From the NCBI RefSeq assembly GCF_002532535.1, contig NZ_NQWI01000005.1:33472-97471 (forward strand): a stretch of 64,000 nucleotides of DNA, read 5' to 3'. This document shows positions 1 to 8,969 of the stretch, in pieces. Within the stretch, counting starts at the first letter, position 1. The number at the start of each line of letters is the position of its first letter. A program made the position numbers and the translations under genes. The notes beneath the pieces are model-generated. The model did no database searches. It was not told the DNA's origin and saw only the letters and a program-made list of their open reading frames with translations. This DNA comes from Candidatus Viridilinea mediisalina (lineage in GTDB: Bacteria > Chloroflexota > Chloroflexia > Chloroflexales > Chloroflexaceae).

Positions 1-752
1 AGACGGGCGGCACTTGCCTGTTCGCTGCTGCGTCCTTCATAGTGCAGTACCAGCGCAGTGGGCAGATAGGCGATGGCCCCCTGACCATGCCCCCACGCGG
101 CTTGCAGGCGTGCCTGCCATTCCAACTCTTCGCTATACATGAAGAAACGCTCGTCCAACAGCCCGGCCTGCGGCAGTGCCGCGACGCGCACCAAGAGCGC
201 CGCACCAACCAGCCAATCTACCAACTGCACCTGGTCGGCAGGCAGATCCGCACAGCGGTAGCGCCTAGCCCAAGGATTACGCGGCCAGCAGCGTTCAAGC
301 GAGGTACTCTCCCAAAAGAATGTAGCCGCCGTAGGCCAACGACGGCGCGACGGCTGGTGCTGTCCATCACCATAGATCAGTTGGGGCCCAACGGCAACCC
401 AGGTCGGATGTTGCTCAAGGGCAGCTACAAGCTGCACCAACGCATCACCCTGTGGCTCAGTATCGGGATTGAGCAGCAGGACATAGCGGGGCTGCGTTGC
501 GGCAGGCCGGGCAAGCAGTTGGCGCAGGGCCAGATTATTGCCCGCCGCAAAGCCCAGATTCGCCCCCGGCGTGAGCAAGTGTACCTGCGGGAACTCCGAG
601 CGAACCATGGCTACCGTGCCATCGTGGCTGCCATTATCAACCACCACAAGCTCATAGGTAAAGGGGGCAGCATCCAGCCCTGCCTGCACACACTGCAAAC
701 AGCGGCGCAACAGGTCACGCACATTCCAAGTAACAATGATGATGGTGAGCAT
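1..752 (-). CDS. Glycosyltransferase family 2, C-terminus cut by window edge
   Basis: Open reading frame read from the reverse complement; 250 codons are visible and no stop is reached before the window edge. It begins MLTIIIVTWN and shows the GT-A fold landmarks of rhamnosyltransferase-like (WbbL-type) family 2 enzymes: nucleotide-binding VDNGSHDGT near residue 40, NLGFAAGNN near 66 and the metal-binding LLNPDTE near 93, then an acceptor-side segment with DERFFMYSEELEW near 205. Such enzymes transfer a nucleotide-sugar to an acceptor on the cytoplasmic side of the membrane in polysaccharide or glycolipid synthesis. The start at 752 gives the canonical N-terminus directly before the first beta strand; no strong ribosome binding site is seen. 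Substrate cannot be told. Confidence 0.85.
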   Translation of the reverse strand, partial: MLTIIIVTWNVRDLLRRCLQCVQAGLDAAPFTYELVVVDNGSHDGTVAMVRSEFPQVHLLTPGANLGFAAGNNLALRQLLARPAATQPRYVLLLNPDTEPQGDALVQLVAALEQHPTWVAVGPQLIYGDGQHQPSRRRWPTAATFFWESTSLERCWPRNPWARRYRCADLPADQVQLVDWLVGAALLVRVAALPQAGLLDERFFMYSEELEWQARLQAAWGHGQGAIAYLPTALVLHYEGRSSEQASAAR

Positions 753-815
753 GATAAGCCGTGCAGCATGCCTTCTGGTGAGGGTTTGGGACGGCTGCGC
801 CGCCCCCGAAAATCC

Positions 816-965
816 TTGTTAGCGCGAAAAAGCCTTGGGTTGGCAGGCGACCTCGCGGTGGCTTCGACAGGCTCAGCCACCGCGCCGCTGGCTCGGTGGT
901 TGAGCCTGCCGAAACCAGCCTGTCGAAGCCAAGCGGCGCGGCCCAGAACTTTTTCGCGCTAACAA
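816..965. repeat. Inverted-repeat element, family E copy 1
   Basis: Ends are inverted copies of TTGTTAGCGCGAAAAA, starting at 816 and closing at 965, each flanked by ATCC. The interior is GC-rich and contains two opposed copies of a GGCTTCGACAGGCTC-type segment. No coding capacity is convincing. A second copy lies at 1921-2051 and a worn copy at about 8970-9033. MITE-like by structure. Confidence 0.7.
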
Positions 966-969
966 ATCC

Positions 970-1014
970 TTGTTCGTTCGTGTTGGCGGCTGTGCCGCCA
1001 ACACGAACGAACAA
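970..1014. repeat. Perfect 21-bp hairpin upstream of solute-binding protein gene
   Basis: Two 21-base arms (970-990 and 994-1014) are perfectly complementary with a three-base loop TGT. No T-run follows on either strand, so an intrinsic terminator is not supported. It lies between the two divergently transcribed genes and could be an operator or a mobile repeat. Confidence 0.7.
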
Positions 1015-1044
1015 AGAGGGTTTGTGGTTAGGACTTGTTGATCC

Positions 1045-1905
1045 TTGCACATCAACTGTGGTATTGTATCACCTGACGGATACCATATCTCTTCAAAAAC
1101 TCCCTTGCCCCACCCCATCACCCGCATCCTCGATATTGGCGCAGTCGTGCTGCTTGTCCTCTACGCTTGGCTGGCTTGGGCCAGCAGTAGCGGCAGTGGC
1201 GGCGCGGCGCTCGATCCGGTGTGGGCCAGTGTGCGCGCCCAGGGCACCCTGCGCATCGCCGTAGATGTCGGCTTTCGCCCCTTTGCGGATCAGCACGGCT
1301 CAGAGTTGGTTGGCTATGACATTGATCTCGCACGGGCCATTGCCGAACGGCTGGGGCTGCGGGTTGAGTTTGTGCCCACCGGCTTCGATGCGCTCTATGA
1401 TAGCCTGACGAGTGGCCGGGCTGACATGATCGCCTCGGCTTTGCCCTATGCCCCCGAACAGGGCTATCGGGCCCGCTTCTCGCACTTCTACTTCGATGCG
1501 GGCCAGGTGCTCGTCGTACCAAGTGCGGCCCCCAACCACAACCCAACTGATCTTGCGGGTCGCGTCGTTGGAGTAGCCCTGGGCAGCGAAGGCGACACGC
1601 TCGCCCGACGCATGCTTGGCGACGGGGGCCATTTCCAGCTCATTGCCGACTACAACACCCCCGACGAGGCCCTAGAAGCCTTACGCCGGGAGCAATTGGA
1701 TGCCGTGATCACCGACAACGTAAGCGCCTTGAGTGCGGTGCAACACACCCCTGGCCTGCGCATTGACCGTGCGCTCACCAGTGAGCCATTTGCCTTAGGG
1801 CTGCCGCGCGCCGCCTTTCAGCTTGAAGCCGAAGTGAACCGGGCGCTGACGCAGTTGCGGCATGAGGGCTTCTTGGAGGAGTTGAATCAGCGCTGGTTGC
1901 GGTGA
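1045..1905 (+). CDS. ABC-type solute-binding protein, family 3 (amino-acid type)
   Basis: 286 codons if translation starts at TTG 1045; TTG 1105 is an alternative and no ATG fits. A hydrophobic segment (about residues 30-47) acts as signal or membrane anchor. The mature part has the family 3 periplasmic-binding fold: LRIAVDVGFRPFA, the domain-1 signature GYDIDLARAIAERLG, then TGFDALYDSLTSGRADMI and the hinge-side DLAGRVVGVALGSEGDTL. These proteins capture polar amino acids or small organic acids outside the membrane; some homologues act as sensor modules. No permease or ATPase gene is adjacent, so the partner transporter is elsewhere or the protein has another role. The start is uncertain because a TTGCAC/TATCAC promoter-like pair overlaps the first codons. 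Confidence 0.8.
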   Translation: MHINCGIVSPDGYHISSKTPLPHPITRILDIGAVVLLVLYAWLAWASSSGSGGAALDPVWASVRAQGTLRIAVDVGFRPFADQHGSELVGYDIDLARAIAERLGLRVEFVPTGFDALYDSLTSGRADMIASALPYAPEQGYRARFSHFYFDAGQVLVVPSAAPNHNPTDLAGRVVGVALGSEGDTLARRMLGDGGHFQLIADYNTPDEALEALRREQLDAVITDNVSALSAVQHTPGLRIDRALTSEPFALGLPRAAFQLEAEVNRALTQLRHEGFLEELNQRWLR

Positions 1906-1920
1906 GGTGGAGGCAAAACA

Positions 1921-2051
1921 TGTTGTTAGCGCGAAGAAGTTCTGGGCCGCGACGTTGGCTGCGACAAGCTCAACCAACGTCGCGGTGGCTGCGACAAGCT
2001 CAACCAATGCGATGCCCCTCACGAGCTCAGGAATTTTTCGCGCTAACAACA
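1921..2051. repeat. Inverted-repeat element, family E copy 2
   Basis: Bounded by TGTTGTTAGCGCGAA at the left and its inverted complement at the right. The interior carries two direct copies of a GCGACAAGCTCAACCAA segment. It starts 15 bases after the stop codon of the solute-binding protein gene. Same ends as the element at 816-965. Confidence 0.75.
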
Positions 2052-2170
2052 CATTCCACCACAGAAACACCAAGGGCATAGAGGATTTGACGATGGGCAA
2101 TATGGTAAGACTCGCCCCAAACCTCTCTGGTTCTCGGTGTCTCTGTGGTAGAAACCTCTACCTCTGTGGC
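2052..2170. repeat. CACAGAG-type inverted repeat, family F
   Basis: The left part reads ACCACAGAAACACCAAGGG and the right part the inverted complement of an ACCACAGAGACACCGAG form. Related segments occur at 37873-37925, 39127-39173 and 50783-50912. No gene is seen here; it lies between convergent genes. Confidence 0.5.
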
Positions 2171-2174
2171 AGCG

Positions 2175-5100
2175 TTAACGCACCGTCAATGGCAGATAGA
2201 CCGTATAGATACTCGTGAGATCCAGCTCAAAGAGTGGCGTAGTACCGGCCCGCTCATCGGGGATACTGGCGACAGGGAGGACAGGCTTACTCGGCGCATC
2301 TTTGGACTCGTCCAAGCCACCACTAGCCAAGTTCGCCGTGGCAAGATCGAACGAGGTACTCAACCGATACTCAGCGGCGCTGTAGCCATAGACCTCAACT
2401 TGGTAAATTCCGGGAACAACCTCATTGGCCGAGATAATGACCTGTTCGTCGGCGCTACCGGAAAGATTGCTCACCCAAGCCGATTGATCGGCACGCGACG
2501 ACCAGACATAGAGATCAGCATCGCCACTCAGCACCTCCAGATTAACCTGGAAAGCTTGGCCCTCCTCCACATGGTAGCGATAGATGCGGGTCTGACCACG
2601 CGCAATGCGGTCGCGGGGAGCTTCATAGTTGATCAACTGACGCGCATTGCCAATTGAGATATTTCCTGCACCATCACGCGCTCGCACCTGTAGGTAGCGC
2701 ATGCCTGGTTTGGGCAGCAGCGACCAATGGTAACGCTCTGGGTTCTGGCTAAAAGCCATCCAACCTGACTGGATGACCGGCACCCAGCGTTTGGCACTCT
2801 CATTGTAGAGGTATTCGATCACATGCAGATGAGAGACGCCGCTACCAGGTTGGGGATCACTGGCATGAATTCCAAGTGTGAGATCACGATTGACTACAGT
2901 AGAACTGGTTCCGTCATTGACACGAATGCGCTCTACAACAGGTGGTATGCGATCAAGGCCGGCTGGCGCAACCAAGAAGGTGCGCTGTACCACGTTGTTG
3001 TTGGTATCGATCTCAGGAATCGTGTGCTCAGGATCAATGATCGCATAAATCGTCACCAACCCTGGATTGGCAAAGCGCACCTCAAGGGGTAGGGTACTCT
3101 CCGTAGAACGCGGATCGAGGAAGGGAACCATAGCAGTTCCGAGCAGCGGGCCAGTAGGCGAGTCACGATGGAAAGCGACAGGCACATTCTCAAGTACTTG
3201 CTTACCACCTTGGCGCTGCACCAACAAACCCAATTCTACGGATGTATTGATCCTCGGCGTAAGGGGATTCAGCCAGAGTTGATCGCGGCTACTAAAGAGA
3301 TCATCGTTGAGTTCATCGGTAGGATCAAGCACACTGAAGGCATTTCGCAAGCGGGCTTGGGATCCGTCGGGATTGCGTACAACCAGATCGTAGGTGGCAG
3401 GCTCCAAACCAGCCGGTACCTCAACGAACAGGAGCGTCCCGTTCACCCGGGTCGTAGTGAGCGGCAGCGTGCCCAATTGTACACGTACATCCTCAGCAAA
3501 ATTGAGTCCTTCGATGAGTACCTCAGCAGGCTGGTCATTGAACGCACTCGTAGGCATAACCTGCTCGATCTCAGGAGTTGTGCCGAGCACAATAAACGCA
3601 TTAGCGAGCAGACCTGTCCGTCCATTACTCGTGACCAGCAGATCATAGCGACCCGGAGCGAGACCAGCGGGCACCGTAGCCTTGAAACTGGTGCGGTTTT
3701 CAGGCGTGATGTTTGTAAGATCAATCAATCCAGCTTGGCTACTCAGTTGTGCTGAGGGTGCAGTATTTGCACTAAAACCATTACCACGAATAGTAACCTG
3801 GGTAGCTTGGGTGTTAGTAGCTTCATTGGGCGTTATCGAACGCAGGAAGGCACCATCACCAGGATCGCTCAGGACAGCAATAAAGTCTTGTTCGATCAGA
3901 TCCTCACGCACTGTCAGTTGACGCTGGTTGGGTGTAAAGGTATAACCACTGCGCTCAGGCGTGAGCGTATAGCTACCAACAGGTACATCAGCTAGCGTAT
4001 AGTTACCTTGTATATCCGTAAAGACATTACGAATACCATCAGAGAGCATCACATCGGCAACACCAACCCCATCAGGATCGGTGATCCGTCCGCTGACACT
4101 GTAGGTCAATAGCGTTGCAGTGAAATCTTGCCCACTCAGGTTGGTTGTTACACTAATCGTCCGACTTGTTGGAGCAAAGCTATAGTCTGTGTGACTCACC
4201 ACAAGCGTATAGCTACCAATAGGCAGATCACTGAGCGTATACGTTCCTTGGGCGTCGGTGGTGGTGCTACGGGTACCATCAGAGATAGTAACCCCAGCAA
4301 CCCCAGCCCCATTGGCCTCGGCAACCCGCCCACTGACATCGTAGGTCAACAGGGTTGCGATGAAATCTTGGTCTGCGAGGTCATCAGTAACACTGATCGC
4401 CAGTGTTGCAGGGTTAAAGCTATAGAGCGTGTGGGTAGCGGTGAGCGTATAGTGGCCAGTTGGCACATCAGCAAGAGCATAGGCACCTTCGGCATCAGTT
4501 GTGGTGCTCCGGGTACCATCAGAGATGGTAACCCCAGCGACACCCGTCCCATTGGCCTCGGCAACCCGCCCACTGACCGTGTACTGCAACAGCCTTGCGG
4601 TGAAATCTTGGTCTTCGAGGTCATCGGTGACACTGATCGCCAATGTTGCAGGGCTAAAGCTGTAGAGCGTATGGGTAGCAGTGAGCGTATGGTGACCGAC
4701 GGGCACATCGGCAAGGGCATAGGCACCTTGGGCATCAGTTGTGGTGCTACGGGTACCATCAGAGATAGTAACCCCAGCGACACCCGTCCCATTGGCTTCG
4801 GCAACGCGCCCACTGACCTGGAAGGTCAAGAGGGTTGCAGCAAAGTCTTGATCATGCAGATCTTCCGTCACGCTAATCGTTCGGCTGATGGGTGTGAAAG
4901 CATAGCTATCATGCGCTGGAGTAAGGGTATACGTCCCCACAGTTAGATCACTCAGCGTATAGTTGCCATCATCGTCGGTGAGAGTTGTCAGCGTGAATGG
5001 ATCGCTAGACACAGGATAGGTGAACACTTGTGAGGCAATGAGCGTAACATTGGCAATACCATAACCATCATTGTCAGCGACATTTCCACTCACCTGATAG

Positions 5101-6317
5101 GGGATCAAGGTTGCCGTGAAATCCTGACCACTGAGGTGTTGACCAATATTGATACTTATCTCACGACTCTCTGGGCTGAAGGTGTAATGTTCATGGTCGG
5201 GGGTAATGGTGTAGTTTCCTACAAGCACATCAGTGAAGGTGTAGTGTCCATGATGGTCAGTGAACGTTGTGATCGTAACTGGATCATCAGGCCCAGGGTA
5301 CGCGGGCCGTTCTACAGCAACGACTTCTAGCTGAGCAACACCGTCACCAAGACTATCAGTAACCTGACCACTCACTCTATGGTGGATAAGGTACGCAACA
5401 AAATTTCGGTTATCGAGATCGCCACGCAGATTGATTTTCCAGTTCAGAGGGCTAAAGCGGTAGTCACGATGAACGGGTGTAATCAGATAGTTACCCCTTG
5501 GCAACTCATCAAAGCTATATGTACCATCAAGATCGGTCGTAACGGTCATGAGCAGTGAAGCACCAGGCTCAGGGTAGGGACTTAACTGCGAGAGAACGAC
5601 CTCCATACCAGCAAGCCCCCGACCAGTATGGTCTGTCATACGTCCACCTGCCTGATACGGTGGCTGTGTGGCCGTGAAATCTTGGTCAATGAGGTTGCCA
5701 TTCACCCTAATGGTACGTTGGATTGGGGTGAGATCGTAGTCAGGGTGAGTAGGCGTGAGCGTATAGCTTCCTAAAACGAGATCATCAACAACGTAGGTGC
5801 CATCAGGTTTCGTAGTTGTCGTGATCACGAGAGGCCCATCTGGGCCAGGATAAGCAATAAGCTGTGATGCGACCACCGTTATATCAGCAATACCAGCACC
5901 ATCACTGTCAGTAATACGCCCTTCAACCTTATATGGTGGTGGTATTGCAGTGAAATCTTGATCAACAAAGTCACGATTAAGAGGTATAGTACGCACACTA
6001 GGATTAAAACCATGTTCATCATGGCTAGGCGCAATGGTGTAATCTCCAGCAGGGAGATTTATGAAAACATACTTGCCTTCTTCATCGGTGAGTGCCGTTG
6101 TCGTTTGGGGTACCATAGCCCCTGGATAAGCCCGGATCCGTGTAGCTACGATGGTTACATCCGCGATTCCATCGCCATGTTCATCAAGTACTTCACCACT
6201 AACCTTGTGCAATCCGGGATCATACGACTGTGCAGGACGCGTATGCAACGAAAAGGTTACCGTTACGAACAAGGCCACGAAGATCGCCAAACTACGCAGA
6301 ACGGCTAAACGACTCAT
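2175..6317 (-). CDS. Secreted multidomain protein: nine carboxypeptidase-regulatory-like repeats, two IPT/TIG domains, CARDB-like and PPC domains
   Basis: 1380 residues with a signal peptide (about 1-31, ending PAQS). Nine beta-sandwich repeats of the carboxypeptidase regulatory / Cna-B-like type follow, each opening with a V-S-G-R-V-x-D-x-x-G-x-G-V-A pattern and containing a YTL-TP-H block and a QDFTA end. The first five are longer, with an AYPG insertion; the last four are shorter, and repeats 6-8 are nearly identical also in DNA. Then come two IPT/TIG-like domains, a CARDB-like domain with PEIDTNNNV, an unassigned beta domain and a pre-peptidase C-terminal (PPC) type domain near residues 1240-1330. 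The last residues are VYLPLTVR. AAGGGG precedes ATG 6317. Likely an extracellular or cell-surface stalk protein; the ligand is unknown. Confidence 0.85.
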   Translation of the reverse strand: MSRLAVLRSLAIFVALFVTVTFSLHTRPAQSYDPGLHKVSGEVLDEHGDGIADVTIVATRIRAYPGAMVPQTTTALTDEEGKYVFINLPAGDYTIAPSHDEHGFNPSVRTIPLNRDFVDQDFTAIPPPYKVEGRITDSDGAGIADITVVASQLIAYPGPDGPLVITTTTKPDGTYVVDDLVLGSYTLTPTHPDYDLTPIQRTIRVNGNLIDQDFTATQPPYQAGGRMTDHTGRGLAGMEVVLSQLSPYPEPGASLLMTVTTDLDGTYSFDELPRGNYLITPVHRDYRFSPLNWKINLRGDLDNRNFVAYLIHHRVSGQVTDSLGDGVAQLEVVAVERPAYPGPDDPVTITTFTDHHGHYTFTDVLVGNYTITPDHEHYTFSPESREISINIGQHLSGQDFTATLIPYQVSGNVADNDGYGIANVTLIASQVFTYPVSSDPFTLTTLTDDDGNYTLSDLTVGTYTLTPAHDSYAFTPISRTISVTEDLHDQDFAATLLTFQVSGRVAEANGTGVAGVTISDGTRSTTTDAQGAYALADVPVGHHTLTATHTLYSFSPATLAISVTDDLEDQDFTARLLQYTVSGRVAEANGTGVAGVTISDGTRSTTTDAEGAYALADVPTGHYTLTATHTLYSFNPATLAISVTDDLADQDFIATLLTYDVSGRVAEANGAGVAGVTISDGTRSTTTDAQGTYTLSDLPIGSYTLVVSHTDYSFAPTSRTISVTTNLSGQDFTATLLTYSVSGRITDPDGVGVADVMLSDGIRNVFTDIQGNYTLADVPVGSYTLTPERSGYTFTPNQRQLTVREDLIEQDFIAVLSDPGDGAFLRSITPNEATNTQATQVTIRGNGFSANTAPSAQLSSQAGLIDLTNITPENRTSFKATVPAGLAPGRYDLLVTSNGRTGLLANAFIVLGTTPEIEQVMPTSAFNDQPAEVLIEGLNFAEDVRVQLGTLPLTTTRVNGTLLFVEVPAGLEPATYDLVVRNPDGSQARLRNAFSVLDPTDELNDDLFSSRDQLWLNPLTPRINTSVELGLLVQRQGGKQVLENVPVAFHRDSPTGPLLGTAMVPFLDPRSTESTLPLEVRFANPGLVTIYAIIDPEHTIPEIDTNNNVVQRTFLVAPAGLDRIPPVVERIRVNDGTSSTVVNRDLTLGIHASDPQPGSGVSHLHVIEYLYNESAKRWVPVIQSGWMAFSQNPERYHWSLLPKPGMRYLQVRARDGAGNISIGNARQLINYEAPRDRIARGQTRIYRYHVEEGQAFQVNLEVLSGDADLYVWSSRADQSAWVSNLSGSADEQVIISANEVVPGIYQVEVYGYSAAEYRLSTSFDLATANLASGGLDESKDAPSKPVLPVASIPDERAGTTPLFELDLTSIYTVYLPLTVR

Positions 6318-6457
6318 GGTTACCCCTTACACGATGCAAGATAAACTACCATGCATACAATTACGTCCAAAGCACTCAAAAGGGCAAAACTTCCCCGTTC
6401 ATTATAATGTATGATAAGCACTATTACTAGTTGTCATTTTCATATAAGACAAAAGTC

Positions 6458-6895
6458 CTATACCCCTATAGTACCAATGCCGCGTATATGCCGATCGAAG
6501 GACACCGCCGCCACAGTGCGATTCTCCGCCTTCAGCTTGTGGCGGATACTGCACAGGTGGTAGCGTACGGTTCTGGGGGCTATGTTCAACTGTTGTGCAA
6601 TGCTATGATCGCTACAGCCAACGATCACCAAGTGCATAATGCGTATCTCTTGGTCATGGATTGGCTCACTAGGTGGGAGATATGCTTGGCTAGGCATATA
6701 ATAACGATCATACTGTACCGCCGTTGCGGTGCGGTTAGGCGTGCCCAGTTTGAGTCTGACACGACGTATGATCTGTCCTACCACTGGTGGCGTGAGGGCT
6801 AGGTGTTGGGCAATTTGATTGTCGGTGGCCCCTTCAATGATCAATCTCATAACGGCATGCTCGCGTGGTGTTAGCCTAGTGTGCTTGTGTATCAT
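6458..6895 (-). CDS. Small regulator made of two tandem LuxR/GerE-type helix-turn-helix domains
   Basis: 145 residues without a receiver or sensor domain. Residues about 6-60 (LTPREHAVMRLIIEGATDNQ ...) and about 78-135 (HDQEIRIMHLVIVGCSDHSI ...) each resemble the four-helix LuxR C-terminal DNA-binding domain, with the NQIAQHLAL and HSIAQQLNI recognition-helix approaches in register. The two halves look like an internal duplication joined by a short linker. It lies upstream of the large secreted protein gene on the same strand with 140 bases between, so it may regulate that gene. The ATG at 6895 has only a weak GGA upstream. Confidence 0.75.
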   Translation of the reverse strand: MIHKHTRLTPREHAVMRLIIEGATDNQIAQHLALTPPVVGQIIRRVRLKLGTPNRTATAVQYDRYYMPSQAYLPPSEPIHDQEIRIMHLVIVGCSDHSIAQQLNIAPRTVRYHLCSIRHKLKAENRTVAAVSFDRHIRGIGTIGV

Positions 6896-7101
6896 ACGCT
6901 TGTCCGATGCTGTGTCTACACACTATGTAGTAACATCAATCCTCTCGCGGCAAACAACCCTTCTACCATGTTAGTAACACAAGACCCTAAATTGCGTTCA
7001 TTTTGCTCGGGTAGTATGGAATGCAGGTATACACGATAGCGATCATTTACCGGTATTGTCTGTAGGTAATGTGTTGCTACGTTACGGTGTTAACCATTTC
7101 A

Positions 7102-7130
7102 TTGACAAAGCCCCCGCCCTAGACTAGAAT
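7102..7130 (+). promoter_or_regulatory. Sigma-70-type promoter of aroQ, near-leaderless
   Basis: TTGACA (7102-7107), a 17-base spacer, TAGAAT (7125-7130). The aroQ ATG is only 11 bases after the -10 box, so transcription should start within a few bases of the start codon. This agrees with the absence of a Shine-Dalgarno sequence. Confidence 0.7.
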
Positions 7131-7140
7131 AGCCTGCGCT

Positions 7141-7599
7141 ATGGAACAGCGCCTCAACATCCTCGTGGTGCATGGCCCCAACCTCAACCTGCTGGGCCAG
7201 CGCGACCGCGATAAGTATGGTTCACTCACCCTTGGTGAGATCAATGAGCAGATTAGGCTGCATGCGGCACAGTTGGGCGTGGAGGTTGCTTTTTTCCAGT
7301 CCAACCATGAAGGTGCCCTGATTGATTACTTCCAGCTCGAAACTTCACGCGCCGCTGATGGGGTTCTGCTCAATCCCGGCGCTCTGATCCGCTATGCCTA
7401 TAGCTTCCGTCAAGCCCTGGTGGATCTTGGTAAGCCAGTTATGGAAGTGCATATGTCGGATATTGCGAAAACTGGTGTGAATAAGCAGATCAATGTGCTT
7501 GATGATGTGCGTGTGGGCCAAGTGTGTGGCCTGAAAGAGCAAAGTTACTACGAAGGTTTGCAGCAACTCGTAGCTTATATTCTGCAACAGAGGGCATAG
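7141..7599 (+). CDS. aroQ: Type II 3-dehydroquinate dehydratase homologue, variant active site
   Basis: 152 residues, normal length for the type II dehydroquinase family, which forms a cytoplasmic dodecamer and dehydrates 3-dehydroquinate to 3-dehydroshikimate. The opening HGPNLNLLGQRDRDKYG keeps the family Asn, lid Arg and Tyr, and MEVHMSD keeps the catalytic His region. The usual INPGAYTHTS segment reads LNPGALIRYAYS, losing the substrate-contacting His, and the Arg-rich AREEFR segment after the His is replaced by KTGVNKQ. Whether it uses standard dehydroquinate is therefore uncertain. The aroA homologue follows after three bases. Confidence 0.75.
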   Translation: MEQRLNILVVHGPNLNLLGQRDRDKYGSLTLGEINEQIRLHAAQLGVEVAFFQSNHEGALIDYFQLETSRAADGVLLNPGALIRYAYSFRQALVDLGKPVMEVHMSDIAKTGVNKQINVLDDVRVGQVCGLKEQSYYEGLQQLVAYILQQRA

Positions 7600-7602
7600 G
7601 TC

Positions 7603-8910
7603 ATGCAGTACCTCCGCGTCAAGGGCAGCCATGCGATCAACGGTGAAGTTACCGTTCCCGCCTCAAAGACCCATTCGTTTCGTGCGTTGATTCTCGCTTC
7701 GGTTGCGGAGGGAACCTCGACTATTCGCAAGCCTAAGCTGAGTAGCGATTGGAACGAGGCGATGAAGGCGATGAGCCTGTACGGTGCCCAGATTAGGCAA
7801 CCTGAGCCTGAGATCTTTCAGGTCACTGGGGTGGCGGGCCAACTGCAAACCCCCGCAGATATTATTAATGTGAACAATTCGGGCACGATGCTCGCCTTTG
7901 TTGCGGGCATTGCGGGGGCATGTCCTGGCTGGACGATCTTGACCGGCGATGAGTCGATCCGCACCTTGCGCCATATCTCGAAAAACATGATTGCCCCCTT
8001 TGAGCAACTGGGCGTTACGGTGATCTCGACCAAAGGCGACGGCATGGCTCCCTTTGTAATCAAAGGCAAAGTCAATGGCGGCCAAGCGCGCATGCATGGC
8101 ATCGGCTGCCAGCCGGTCTTTAGTGTGCTGATTGCCGCTGCGCTCTCGGAGCAACCCGTTGAACTTTATGTCGAGCATCCGGGCGAGACGGCCTATATTG
8201 ATCTGCTGCTCTACTGGTTCGACAAGGTGGGGTTGGCCTACGAGAATGTGGGTGGCAGCTACGAGCACTACCGCTTCCCAGGCAACCGTGTGCCCCAAGC
8301 TTTTGACGAGACCATTGCGCTTGAATGGTCGGCCCCGCCCTACCCGCTGCTCGCCGCGCTGATCACGCCCAACTCTGAGGTGAAGGTGCGCGGTATGGAT
8401 CTGAGTGATCCCTATGGCGACAAGCGCGTCATCTATGCGCTGCAACAGATGGGCGCCGATCTAACCATTGAACCCGACTGCCTCACTGCGCGCACAAGCC
8501 AACTGCGCGGCATTGAACTCGATATGAACGAGTTGCCCGACCAGTTGCCCACCATTGCCATTGCGGCCTGCTTCGCCCAAGGCGAAACGGTGATCAAAAA
8601 TACGCTCACCGCCCGTTGGAAGGAGTGCGACCGCATCGCCGCCGTCTGTACCGAATTGAAAAAGATGGGCGCCAAGGTCACCGAAAAGGAAGACGGCCTG
8701 ATCATCCACCAAGACGGCAGTTGGAAACTGCGCGGCGGCTCAGTTGACGGCTACTATGATCACCGCATGGTCATGGCGCTCTCGGTGGCGGGCTTGGCCA
8801 TAGACGAAGAACTGATCATCTCCGACGCCCAGATGATCGAGAAGTCTTTTGGCCAATATGTGCGCGAAATGAAGGCGGCAGGGGCCCATTTTGAGCTTTT
8901 TGAAGCGTAA
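7603..8910 (+). CDS. aroA: EPSP synthase homologue (3-phosphoshikimate 1-carboxyvinyltransferase family), variant active site
   Basis: 435 residues covering the whole two-domain inside-out barrel. Recognisable motifs are VPASKTHSFRAL (phosphoenolpyruvate-site Lys-x-x-x-x-Arg), NSGTM, LTGDESIR, LPDQLPTIAIAA, RWKECDRI (usually R-x-K-E-S-D-R), YYDHRMVMA and EKSF near the end. Differences from typical enzymes: the Ser after the first Lys is Thr; the Arg of NAGTAMR is replaced by Ala; the SSQ/SAQ substrate motif reads GCQ. The canonical reaction joins shikimate 3-phosphate and PEP. The three-base gap from aroQ indicates co-transcription. The stop codon TAA is the first triplet of TAATACGG, which opens a 7-base tandem array. 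Confidence 0.8.
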   Translation: MQYLRVKGSHAINGEVTVPASKTHSFRALILASVAEGTSTIRKPKLSSDWNEAMKAMSLYGAQIRQPEPEIFQVTGVAGQLQTPADIINVNNSGTMLAFVAGIAGACPGWTILTGDESIRTLRHISKNMIAPFEQLGVTVISTKGDGMAPFVIKGKVNGGQARMHGIGCQPVFSVLIAAALSEQPVELYVEHPGETAYIDLLLYWFDKVGLAYENVGGSYEHYRFPGNRVPQAFDETIALEWSAPPYPLLAALITPNSEVKVRGMDLSDPYGDKRVIYALQQMGADLTIEPDCLTARTSQLRGIELDMNELPDQLPTIAIAACFAQGETVIKNTLTARWKECDRIAAVCTELKKMGAKVTEKEDGLIIHQDGSWKLRGGSVDGYYDHRMVMALSVAGLAIDEELIISDAQMIEKSFGQYVREMKAAGAHFELFEA

Positions 8911-8915
8911 TACGG

Positions 8916-8960
8916 TAGTAGGCAGTAGGTAGTAGGCAGTAGGCAGTAAATAGAAAATAG
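8916..8960. repeat. Heptanucleotide tandem array AGTAGGC
   Basis: About six imperfect 7-base units (AGTAGGC, AGTAGGT, AGTAAAT, AGAAAAT) begin six bases after the aroA stop codon. One of a series of post-stop short tandem arrays in this window. Confidence 0.7.
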
Positions 8961-8969
8961 CAAACGATT

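Noticed and set aside
42..962. 306-codon open frame on the plus strand
   Set aside because: It is antisense to a clear family 2 glycosyltransferase and runs into a repeat element; its translation is Gln/Arg-rich without any domain.
1907..2218. 103-codon plus-strand frame
   Set aside because: It lies inside a family E inverted-repeat element and is not protein-like.
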